Shown piece after piece: positions 1 to 5,727 of a DNA stretch of 15,305 nucleotides; the first letter of the stretch is position 1; each line of letters opens with the position of its first letter. The translations under genes were made by a program, and so were the position numbers. The notes under the pieces were generated by a model. It was not told the origin of the DNA, searched no databases, and saw only the letters and a list, made by a program, of their open reading frames with translations. The stretch covers positions 1 through 15,305 of the forward strand of contig CBDUYN010000218.1 in NCBI GenBank assembly GCA_965371445.1, in the 5' to 3' direction. This DNA is from DASWIG01 sp965371445. Its GTDB lineage: Bacteria > Acidobacteriota > Thermoanaerobaculia > Multivoradales > J023.

Positions 1-48
1 GTCTTCTCTGGAAGCCGATTTGGACCTAGAGGTTGACACAGGGTGTCT

Positions 49-336
49 TCAGCCGTCTTCGTCCTCGTAGCCCGGGCCTTGTAGGCCCGGGTGGGCGTCC
101 GGCGTCTCGACGTCCAACCAGTTTTCGACCTGCCGCCAAGCACTTTGGATCGTCTGGGGCTCCTCGAAGAAGCGAGGGTTTGAGGCAATGCGTACGAAGG
201 CGAGCAGAGCGGCCCAGGGCATTCCGACCCTGTCCGGGCCATTGAGCTGACCGTCCAGCCAGCTCTTGGCGGCTCTGTGTTGGGGGAACTCTTCGATGAA
301 GGCGTAGATGAGCAGATTGGCGTCGACCAGGATCAT
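49..336 (-). CDS. vapC: VapC-type PIN-domain RNase toxin, C-terminally truncated
   Basis: VapC toxins are PIN-domain endoribonucleases held inactive by VapB. The N-terminus MILVDANLLIYAF carries the first catalytic Asp (D5). The stretch around residues 38-57 (VGMPWAALLAFVRIASNPR) is typical of the VapC group of about 130-140 residues. This ORF stops after 95 residues. From about residue 79 it no longer looks like the family and reads through a GC palindrome into an acidic tail, EDEDG. The C-terminal half that supplies the other metal-binding acids (the usual TDAHLAALA and STDxDF regions) is missing, so RNase activity is unlikely. Its ATG overlaps the vapB stop by 4 bp (ATGA), which implies translational coupling. 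The family call is firm; loss of function is inferred from the missing motifs. Confidence 0.8.
   Translation of the reverse strand: MILVDANLLIYAFIEEFPQHRAAKSWLDGQLNGPDRVGMPWAALLAFVRIASNPRFFEEPQTIQSAWRQVENWLDVETPDAHPGLQGPGYEDEDG
71..91. repeat. REP-like GC palindrome at the truncated end of vapC
   Basis: A perfect 8-bp inverted repeat, CCCGGGCC and GGCCCGGG, separated by five bases (TTGTA). It lies inside the last codons of the truncated toxin gene. Its size and GC content resemble a REP-type extragenic palindrome, or it may serve as a terminator stem, although no T-run follows on either strand. A smaller inverted repeat, GACAC-AGG-GTGTC, lies at 35-47. That it is a mobile REP is inference; no second copy is visible in the window. 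Confidence 0.55.
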
Positions 337-596
337 TTGAAGCCTTCGCCCTCACCCATCGCCAGGACCGCGGCAACGTCATCGACGTTGTCGATGAAGC
401 AACGCCCCACGGAGACGGAAGGCGTCGTGTAGGGCTTGGCCGGGGGTTGGGACGGTCGCCGCACCGCGGAAAGGAGCTGAGGCAGACCCCGCCGAAGCGC
501 GTCGTTGACGACCTCCTTCAGACGCCGATCTTGGAGCTCGCGAGTCCGGTCAAGCAAAAGCGCTACGTCATCGTCGAGTGTAAGTGTCATCTTCAT
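333..596 (-). CDS. vapB: VapB-type ribbon-helix-helix antitoxin
   Basis: This is an 87-residue protein starting MKMTLTLDDDVALLLDRTRE, the pattern of a short beta strand followed by helices seen in ribbon-helix-helix VapB antitoxins that pair with Mtb-type VapC. The N-terminal half should dimerise and bind DNA. The C-terminal half (about residues 50-87), with a PPAKPYTTPSVSVGRCFIDNVDDV segment, should wrap the toxin. The gene comes first in the operon, with a 4-bp overlap to the toxin gene, as expected. The start is set by the family N-terminus; there is no ribosome site, and a -10-like hexamer lies only 6 bp upstream, so the mRNA is probably leaderless. The antitoxin appears intact although its toxin is truncated. 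Confidence 0.85.
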   Translation of the reverse strand: MKMTLTLDDDVALLLDRTRELQDRRLKEVVNDALRRGLPQLLSAVRRPSQPPAKPYTTPSVSVGRCFIDNVDDVAAVLAMGEGEGFK

Positions 597-602
597 GCTT
601 TC

Positions 603-632
603 AGGCTACCAAGAGGTGGGGGGTGAAATCAA
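603..632 (-). promoter_or_regulatory. vapBC promoter, probably leaderless
   Basis: Reading the minus strand, TTGATT (632-627) is followed after 18 bp by TAGCCT (608-603). Only six bases then separate this from the vapB ATG at 596. A start point about seven bases after the -10 would fall on or next to the ATG, so the transcript would have no leader. The hexamers were matched by eye. Confidence 0.5.
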
Positions 633-653
633 AAGCGCGGCGGAGATCAGGGT

Positions 654-704
654 TCGCCGTGACCAGCCATAGTTGGACGGTACAACTGTCCCCGGTCACG
701 GCGA
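654..704. promoter_or_regulatory. Nested inverted repeat between the divergent vapBC and NACHT promoters
   Basis: A perfect 11-bp inverted repeat has arms TCGCCGTGACC (654-664) and GGTCACGGCGA (694-704). They enclose 29 bases that themselves contain a hairpin, GGACGGT-ACA-ACTGTCC (675-691), with seven pairs including one G-T. The right arm overlaps where the -35 of the NACHT gene should be; its -10 lies at 715-720. It could be a repressor operator, a cruciform, or the scar of a REP-like element (GGGGACAGT-type palindromes are common in such elements). The sequence symmetry is certain; the role is not. Confidence 0.6.
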
Positions 705-711
705 CCCGTCC

Positions 712-720
712 TGCTAGAAT
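712..720 (+). promoter_or_regulatory. Extended -10 promoter of the NACHT gene
   Basis: TGCTAGAAT is an extended -10 element (TG, one base, then TAGAAT at 715-720). Six bases separate it from the GTG start at 727 and no Shine-Dalgarno sequence fits, so a leaderless mRNA is likely. No good -35 is visible; that position is occupied by the right arm of the inverted repeat at 654-704. Confidence 0.55.
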
Positions 721-726
721 GCCCCC

Positions 727-3543
727 GTGATTTCCGGAAACAGGCCGACGAGGCCCAACCTCAAGCACGCCGCCGCGGGGCTCGCCGTCCTGACGACGAG
801 CGTCCTCGCCCAGGACGCCGACGCCCCCGCCGGCTTCTGGGCTCAATACCGTACCACGATCGTCGTCGCGGTGCTCGTCGCGATCCTCATCCGGATCTTC
901 GGCAAATGGATCGACACGGCCCAGACGAAGCTCGGAGCCTGGATCGAACGCACTCTCCAGGGCTTCGGCTACCGGGCGACGAAGCGTCACCTCGCGGGCC
1001 TCGTCGACGAGCACCGGCGTCTGCGTCTGATCGGCATCTACAACCGCGCGGACCTCCACCCGCCGCGTCTGCGCGAGGTCTACGTTTCGCTGCGCCTCGC
1101 CGCCGGCAAGGACGACGCCCGAGACTTCCATCTCCCTGAGATCTTCGGCGGCAAGGACCGGCGGCTCGTCGTCCTCGGCCCGCCGGGCTCCGGCAAGACG
1201 ACGCTCCTCGACTACCTGACGCTGGTCTTCGCCGGACACGTCCCCTCGGTGCTGCGGAAGCGGCTGGGGCGTCCGCTGCCGCTTTTCGCTCGGCTGCGCC
1301 GGCTCGGAGAAGAGGGCGCGGGGACCGTCCTCGACCTGCTGCGCTCCTCGGCGCCGGTGAGCCTGCCCGAGGGCTACGTCGAGGGACGGCTACGGCGCGG
1401 CGGCTCGGTCGTGCTGCTCGACGGCCTCGACGAGGTGCTCGACCAGGACCTCCACCGCCAGGCCGCCGAGGAAATCCGCTCGCTGGTGCGGGAGTATCCG
1501 GAGAACTGGTACGTCGTCACCTGCCGCGTCGCGGGCTGGCGCAACCAGTTGCCGGACTTCCGCACCTACGAGATCCGAGAGCTCTCGGACGACGACGTCC
1601 GCCAGTTCGTCGGCGCCTGGTACCGCGAGGTGCTGCGGACGCAGAAGGTGAACGTCCTCGGCGCCAGCCCCGATCCCAAGGACCTCCGCAAGGCCGAGGA
1701 CGACGCCTTCGTCGACGCCCGCGAACGCGCCGAGGCGCTTTGCGGATCTCTGGCCGGCAACGAGGGCCTGCGACGCATCGCGCGTACCCCGCTCATCCTC
1801 TCGCTCATCACTCTCGTCCACTACCATCGCGTCGCCGACCTGCCCCAGGGACGCGCGCAGCTCTACGAGAAATGCCTCGAGATCCTCCTCGAGCTCTGGG
1901 ACCTGAGCGAGCATCGCCTGAAGCCGGCGGAGACGGCGTCGCTCAAGGAGAAGCTCCTGGTTTTGCAGGAGCTTGCCTTCCACTACCTGCGCGACGATCT
2001 CCTCGAGGCCGACCTCAAAGTCCTGGAGGACGTGGTGACGCCGCTCCTCCCGGAGCTCGGCACCGAGGCGACGGCCAAGGCACTCATCGAGCAGATCTGG
2101 CAGCGCTCGGGCATCCTCGTCGAGCTGGCCCTGGATCGCTACGGCTTCGCGCACCGCGCCTTGCAGGACTACCTCGCCGCCGCCTACGTCGTCGAGAACG
2201 AGGCGGACGACGTCCTGCTGGAGCACGCGGCGGAGGAACGGTGGCGCGAGGTCATCCTGATCGGCGTCGGACTGGCGCCCAAGGAACGCGCCCGGCGGCT
2301 GGTGGCGGCGTTCCTTCAGCAGGAGGACGACTCGGCGCTCGAGATGGCCGGGCTCAGCCTGGCGGAGGACGTCCAGGTCGGGGAGGAGCTCCGCGAGAAG
2401 GTGCGGCGGCGGTTGTTGGTGCGGCTGGAGGCCGAAGAGTCGCCGGACGCGTTCGGGCGGTTGGCCGGAGCGCTGCTCACCGGGGACCCGGAAGCTGCCC
2501 GCGACTGGATGCGCGGCGTGCTCGAAGGACGAGATCCGGATCAACGGTCACGGCTTCTCAAGCTTCTGCCGGCGCTGGGAGAGAAGCAGGCCGGCGGGAT
2601 CGCGCCGCTGCTGGTGAAAATGATCGCCGCGAACGACGAGGAGCCTGCCGTCCGGGCGGCGGCGGCGCGAACGCTTGCCGAGCTTGCCGTAGAGCCGGAC
2701 GGTGCGACGTGGGAAGCGCTCCTGGGCGCTCGGAAAGATGCGTCGGCGGCCGTCAAGGCGGCGGCGGGGTGGGCCTTGTGTGAGCTGGGACGTTACGAGG
2801 AGTTCGGGTTCGTCAAGGTGCCGGCGGGCGAATTCGTGATGGGTAGCGAGGAGATCCGCGATAACGAAAAGCCACAGCACGTCCTTTTCCTGCCGACTTT
2901 TTACATCGGTCGATATCCGGTGACGGTGGCGGAGTTTCAGGCTTTCGTCGAGGAGAGCGGTTTTGGGGTTCAAGAGCCTCGTTGCCTGAAGGGCGAGTCG
3001 AATCATCCCGTCGTCTTCGTCGATTGGAACGAGGCGACCGCTTACGCGCGGCACTACGGATCTACCTTGCCGAGCGAAGCAGAGTGGGAAAAGGCGGCGC
3101 GAGGAACTGACGGCCGAAAGTACCCATGGGGAAACGAGTGGCACTCGAATTGTGCGAATTCAATCGAATACTGGAACGTAGGTCGATCGCTGCTGTCAAG
3201 TATGAGAGGTCGTGGGCAAATGACCACGACGGCTGTAGATCAATTCTCGCCGACCGGAGATTCTCCGTTCGGCTGCGCTGACATGAGCGGAAACGTTTGG
3301 GAATGGACGCGAAGTCAGCATCGCGACTATCCTTATGATCCTCATGACGGACGGGAAAACCACGACAAGAACCCTCTCTGGGTCTTGCGCGGCGGCTCTT
3401 TTGTCTACGGCGTCGACTTCGTCCGTTGCGCGTACCGTAACAGGTTCGATCCGTGGTACCGGGGCGGCCGCGTCGGGTTCCGTGTGGTGCTTTCCCCATC
3501 TCCGGCCTCTGGATCTCTGACCTCTGATCCCTCTGATCTCTGA
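727..3543 (+). CDS. Membrane-anchored NACHT NTPase with HEAT-like linker and C-terminal FGE/SUMF1 (C-type lectin) domain
   Basis: 938 residues. A hydrophobic, signal-like stretch (15-28) and a membrane helix (about 43-58, with R/K after it) suggest N-out, C-in anchoring. The NACHT NTPase has Walker A GPPGSGKTT (151-159), Walker B VVLLDGLDEV (228-237), a TCR sensor-like motif (265-267) and the winged-helix signature YGFAHRALQDYLAAAYV (472-488). An alpha-helical HEAT-like region spans about 495-690. An FGE-sulfatase/SUMF1 domain fills 695-922 (VPAGEFVMGSE, LPSEAEWEKAARG, DMSGNVWEWTRS, LRGGS...GFRVV). The two Cys of catalytic FGE are replaced (Tyr and Phe at about 894 and 898), so it is probably a ligand-binding lectin fold. 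STAND NTPases use such C-termini as sensors in defence or self-recognition; that role is inferred. Base composition shifts at the domain boundary near 2790. The start is GTG at 727, probably leaderless. Confidence 0.88.
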   Translation: MISGNRPTRPNLKHAAAGLAVLTTSVLAQDADAPAGFWAQYRTTIVVAVLVAILIRIFGKWIDTAQTKLGAWIERTLQGFGYRATKRHLAGLVDEHRRLRLIGIYNRADLHPPRLREVYVSLRLAAGKDDARDFHLPEIFGGKDRRLVVLGPPGSGKTTLLDYLTLVFAGHVPSVLRKRLGRPLPLFARLRRLGEEGAGTVLDLLRSSAPVSLPEGYVEGRLRRGGSVVLLDGLDEVLDQDLHRQAAEEIRSLVREYPENWYVVTCRVAGWRNQLPDFRTYEIRELSDDDVRQFVGAWYREVLRTQKVNVLGASPDPKDLRKAEDDAFVDARERAEALCGSLAGNEGLRRIARTPLILSLITLVHYHRVADLPQGRAQLYEKCLEILLELWDLSEHRLKPAETASLKEKLLVLQELAFHYLRDDLLEADLKVLEDVVTPLLPELGTEATAKALIEQIWQRSGILVELALDRYGFAHRALQDYLAAAYVVENEADDVLLEHAAEERWREVILIGVGLAPKERARRLVAAFLQQEDDSALEMAGLSLAEDVQVGEELREKVRRRLLVRLEAEESPDAFGRLAGALLTGDPEAARDWMRGVLEGRDPDQRSRLLKLLPALGEKQAGGIAPLLVKMIAANDEEPAVRAAAARTLAELAVEPDGATWEALLGARKDASAAVKAAAGWALCELGRYEEFGFVKVPAGEFVMGSEEIRDNEKPQHVLFLPTFYIGRYPVTVAEFQAFVEESGFGVQEPRCLKGESNHPVVFVDWNEATAYARHYGSTLPSEAEWEKAARGTDGRKYPWGNEWHSNCANSIEYWNVGRSLLSSMRGRGQMTTTAVDQFSPTGDSPFGCADMSGNVWEWTRSQHRDYPYDPHDGRENHDKNPLWVLRGGSFVYGVDFVRCAYRNRFDPWYRGGRVGFRVVLSPSPASGSLTSDPSDL
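3382..3493 (+). other. Candidate DGR variable region (VR) encoding the C-terminal lectin loops
   Basis: Codons 886-922 give the framework VLRGGS....(V)..VRCAYRNR..P..R...VGFRVVL, which matches the Asn-rich end of DGR-diversified FGE/lectin targets. Where such proteins usually carry Asn or Asp, this one has F-V-Y-G (892-895), D-F (897-898), F (907), W-Y (910-911) and G-G-R (913-915). Ten of these 12 codons end in C, as expected from AAC template codons mutated at A. Adenine is 8 of 75 bases at 3400-3474 against 24 of 80 at 3301-3380. No template repeat or reverse transcriptase is in the window. Confidence 0.5.
3507..3542 (+). repeat. Five imperfect CTCTG-containing tandem units at the end of the NACHT gene
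   Basis: CTCTG occurs at 3507, 3515, 3522, 3531 and 3538 (spacing 8, 7, 9, 7) within units like CCTCTGATC. They encode the low-complexity tail GSLTSDPSDL after the FGE fold ends. A further CTCTG forms part of the hairpin at 3554-3578. This may be slippage-prone sequence added after the original end of the domain. Confidence 0.6.
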
Positions 3544-3553
3544 ATGGGGGAGT

Positions 3554-3578
3554 CCAGAGGGGGGTTGCCCCCCTCTGG
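3554..3578. terminator. 11-bp hairpin just after the NACHT stop codon
   Basis: CCAGAGGGGGG and CCCCCCTCTGG pair perfectly around a 3-base TTG loop, ten bases after the TGA at 3541-3543. A T-rich run (3595-3599, within AAAAATATTTTT) begins 16 bases after the stem, too far for a textbook intrinsic terminator. It could still end transcription. Alternatively it matches the hairpin/cruciform that DGR variable regions often carry just downstream to promote retrohoming. Confidence 0.6.
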
Positions 3579-3600
3579 TCGCTCGAGAAAAATATTTTTG

Positions 3601-3878
3601 ACAAGTGGAGGCGCCGGACGTGGGCGTCCTACCGGACATTCATCCCCGGTCGTTCAACCTGCGATGGCCCAAGGCGTGAGCTCCCGAAGCGCTCCCCGAG
3701 GGTCCGGATGAAACGCCACTCCCCGGCGGACGGCTCGGCGAGGACGCCACGGTGTCGCCACCCGTCCTCGTAACGGCGCAGATGTCGAGCGGCGGCAAGT
3801 CGTGCGCGGCTCTATGGTCCCAGGATACCACGGCGGACGGGCACCCGGCCCGCCCCCGCGAAGAGCGCTCCCACGGCG
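3601..3878. other. Gene-free interval downstream of the NACHT gene
   Basis: No ORF with family resemblance, start context or coding bias was found on either strand. There is no copy of the candidate variable region that could act as a template repeat, and no reverse transcriptase fragment. Short minus-strand reading frames cross it, but they lack ribosome sites and their products are Arg/Ser/Gly-rich. It may be decayed sequence or an untranslated regulatory stretch. Confidence 0.5.
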
Positions 3879-3907
3879 TTGACCTCGCCCCCTTCCCGTG
3901 ATAGGCC
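3879..3907 (+). promoter_or_regulatory. Promoter of the dockerin-like secreted protein gene
   Basis: TTGACC (3879-3884), a 17-bp spacer and TAGGCC (3902-3907) form a plausible -35/-10 pair, about 45 bp before the chosen ATG. The TTG of the -35 happens to be in frame with the gene and could be mistaken for a start codon. Confidence 0.45.
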
Positions 3908-3953
3908 AATGGCTGACACGCCAATCTACCGGACACCAGACAGGAGACCCGCC

Positions 3954-5627
3954 ATGGTCCACCTCGCGCCCCTGCTTCTCACCCTCGCCTTCGTCGGTCT
4001 CCCCGTGAAGACCGGCGTCAGCTCCGTCGAGATCCACGGCAACCAGTACGTCGCCAAGATCGTCACCGACGTCACCGGCTACGAGGCGCTCTTGGTCCTC
4101 ACCTTCGAGAGCCCCGACGCGACCCTCGACGCGACGAGCCTCGACGTCTCGGCGACGGAGGTCAATCCCGCGGTGCTCCAGGCGCGCTTGCCCGCGGGCG
4201 TGTTCTTGCCGGCGAGGTTTCCGGTGGTGGTGCAGATCAACCAGGGCGTCGACGTCGGGACCGCCGTCACTTTTCAGAACGGCTTCACCGTCGAGCTCGT
4301 CACCCGCCACCTGGAGCTACGCTCCTTCTCTCCGTTCCGGCTCTTCAAGGCACCTGACGGAGGGGCGTTCGAAGACATCACGCACTCGATCGGTTTCGGC
4401 AGCTTCCGGGCGCGGGGCTCGGCGGGATCGTTTTCCGAATTCGTCATCGCCGCCGACCTGCGGCCCCAGGCGAGGATCATCGAGACGAAGTTCCAGAACG
4501 TGCAGACTCTTTTCGACGATCACAACGGTGCTGGGATCGCGGGACCGACGTACAACCTCCTCGACAGCCAGCGCGCCTCGGCCTGGTCGGCCTATCTCGT
4601 CGACAACCTTCCCCAGGCCATCGACGACACCGAGTCGATGCTCGACACGATCGACGCCGGGTCGGGCGTGACGATCGAGGCCAGCTACGACGGCGGAACC
4701 GACGAGAGCTTGGCAGGCAATCTCTTCGGGGCCGTCGAATCGCTGCGGACGAGCCTGGAGCTGGAGGACCTGGGGGACCCCGACCAGACGGAAAGCGTCA
4801 CGACCCACCTGTCGACGGGCGGGGGCCGCAACCTCGTTCTGCGAGTGACGTTCAAGGGCCGTCAGGCGATCGATCTCGACGACTTCAACGTCTCGGCCGA
4901 GGAGGTCGACCCGACGGACGCGGCCTTGCTGGCGCGGCTGCCCGCCGGCGTGGTGATCCCCAGCGAGTTCCCGGTCCTGATCCACGTCGATCCCGGCTCG
5001 AACGCCGAGCAGGCCTTTCGCGGCCGGGCGAGCTTCGAGGTCGAGACCGACGACATCGACTTCTTCGCGGACTCCAACGTGCGGCTCTTCAAGGCCCCTG
5101 ACGGCGGTGCGTTCACGGACATCACCGAGACCTATGGCCTCGGGAGCTTCCGGGCGCGCGGCTCGGCGGGCTCGTTCTCGGAGCTCATGCTGGTGCGCGA
5201 CCTGCGCAGCAACGCCGCGGTCCTGACGGCCAAGTTCCTGGCGCTTGAAACGCGCCTGCAGCTTCACGAGAACGACATCGACGCTGTCGTCTACGCACGG
5301 CTTTCGAGCTTGCTCGACCAAGCCAAAACGGCCTACCAGAGCAGCGATCTCGACACCGCCAAGGACAGAATCGACGCCTTCATCGACCTGGCCGAAGCCG
5401 AAAGCGGCGACGGAGTGCCCGACATCTGGGTCAGCACCGCCGGCACCCTGCGGGTCAACGTGGCGGCGGCGCTCCTCTCCGCGGCGCGGACGGTGCGCTT
5501 CAACCTCGTGATCGAGCGCAGCCCCGTTGCGGACCCGGCCGACGCCAACCGCGACGGTGTCGTCGACGAGCTCGATGTCTTCTACGTCCTGCGCCGGGTG
5601 TTCCCGGGAGGAGCGAACCCGATCTAG
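3954..5627 (+). CDS. Secreted protein with duplicated ~250-residue unit and dockerin-like C-terminus
   Basis: 557 residues from ATG 3954, chosen because AGGAGA (3942-3947) lies six bases upstream and the protein then opens with a signal peptide (MVHLAPLLLTLAFVGLPVKT). Two copies of one unit follow, offset by 248 residues. The markers RLFKAPDGGAF occur at 129 and 377, GSFRARGSAGSFSE at 149 and 397, and each copy is preceded by an LPAGV...FPV beta-rich stretch. A helical segment precedes the end. The C-terminus has one calcium loop, DANRDGVVDELD (530-541), and then FYVLRRVF, a half-dockerin as seen in many secreted proteins of Acidobacteriota and Planctomycetota. The function of the repeated unit is not recognised. 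It is probably an extracellular structural or adhesion protein. A kinase gene follows 96 bp downstream on the same strand, apparently with its own promoter. Confidence 0.75.
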   Translation: MVHLAPLLLTLAFVGLPVKTGVSSVEIHGNQYVAKIVTDVTGYEALLVLTFESPDATLDATSLDVSATEVNPAVLQARLPAGVFLPARFPVVVQINQGVDVGTAVTFQNGFTVELVTRHLELRSFSPFRLFKAPDGGAFEDITHSIGFGSFRARGSAGSFSEFVIAADLRPQARIIETKFQNVQTLFDDHNGAGIAGPTYNLLDSQRASAWSAYLVDNLPQAIDDTESMLDTIDAGSGVTIEASYDGGTDESLAGNLFGAVESLRTSLELEDLGDPDQTESVTTHLSTGGGRNLVLRVTFKGRQAIDLDDFNVSAEEVDPTDAALLARLPAGVVIPSEFPVLIHVDPGSNAEQAFRGRASFEVETDDIDFFADSNVRLFKAPDGGAFTDITETYGLGSFRARGSAGSFSELMLVRDLRSNAAVLTAKFLALETRLQLHENDIDAVVYARLSSLLDQAKTAYQSSDLDTAKDRIDAFIDLAEAESGDGVPDIWVSTAGTLRVNVAAALLSAARTVRFNLVIERSPVADPADANRDGVVDELDVFYVLRRVFPGGANPI

Positions 5628-5646
5628 GACTTTTAAAGCTCCTCCC
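5606..5646. repeat. 9-bp inverted repeat spanning the stop codon of the dockerin-like gene
   Basis: GGGAGGAGC (5606-5614) and GCTCCTCCC (5638-5646) are perfect complements around a 23-base loop that contains the TAG stop. The large loop and the lack of a following T-run make it a weak terminator candidate; it may protect the mRNA 3' end. Confidence 0.4.
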
Positions 5647-5647
5647 C

Positions 5648-5675
5648 TGGACGCCGCGTCGCGCTGCGTTACAAT
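5648..5675 (+). promoter_or_regulatory. Promoter of the kinase gene
   Basis: TGGACG (5648-5653), a 16-bp spacer and TACAAT (5670-5675). The expected start point near 5682 gives a leader of about 40 bases. An imperfectly placed repeat, GGGCGC (5677-5682) and GCGCCC (5701-5706), surrounds the region just after the -10. Confidence 0.45.
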
Positions 5676-5709
5676 CGGGCGCACAGCCATCGGCTTTTCA
5701 GCGCCCAGC

Positions 5710-5727
5710 ATGAAGGAGCCAGCTTGA
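5710..5727 (+). promoter_or_regulatory. Five-codon leader ORF overlapping the kinase start
   Basis: ATG-AAG-GAG-CCA-GCT-TGA reads MKEPA and its stop overlaps the TTG start of the kinase (TTGA). The kinase ribosome site AAGGAG (5713-5718) lies inside it. It could couple or damp translation, or be chance; no ribosome site for the mini-ORF itself is obvious. Confidence 0.25.

Noticed and set aside
3640..3936. A 98-codon minus-strand frame in the gap
   Set aside because: No ribosome site, low-complexity product, no family resemblance; it also overlaps the promoter of the next gene.
3879..3953. TTG at 3879 as start of the dockerin-like protein
   Set aside because: It would add 25 residues before the signal peptide and has no ribosome site; this TTG is better explained as part of a TTGACC -35 box. 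ATG 3954 has a good Shine-Dalgarno sequence.
3601..3953. A DGR template repeat or reverse transcriptase downstream of the NACHT gene
   Set aside because: No stretch resembles the 3382-3493 segment and no reverse transcriptase motif is present anywhere in the window.
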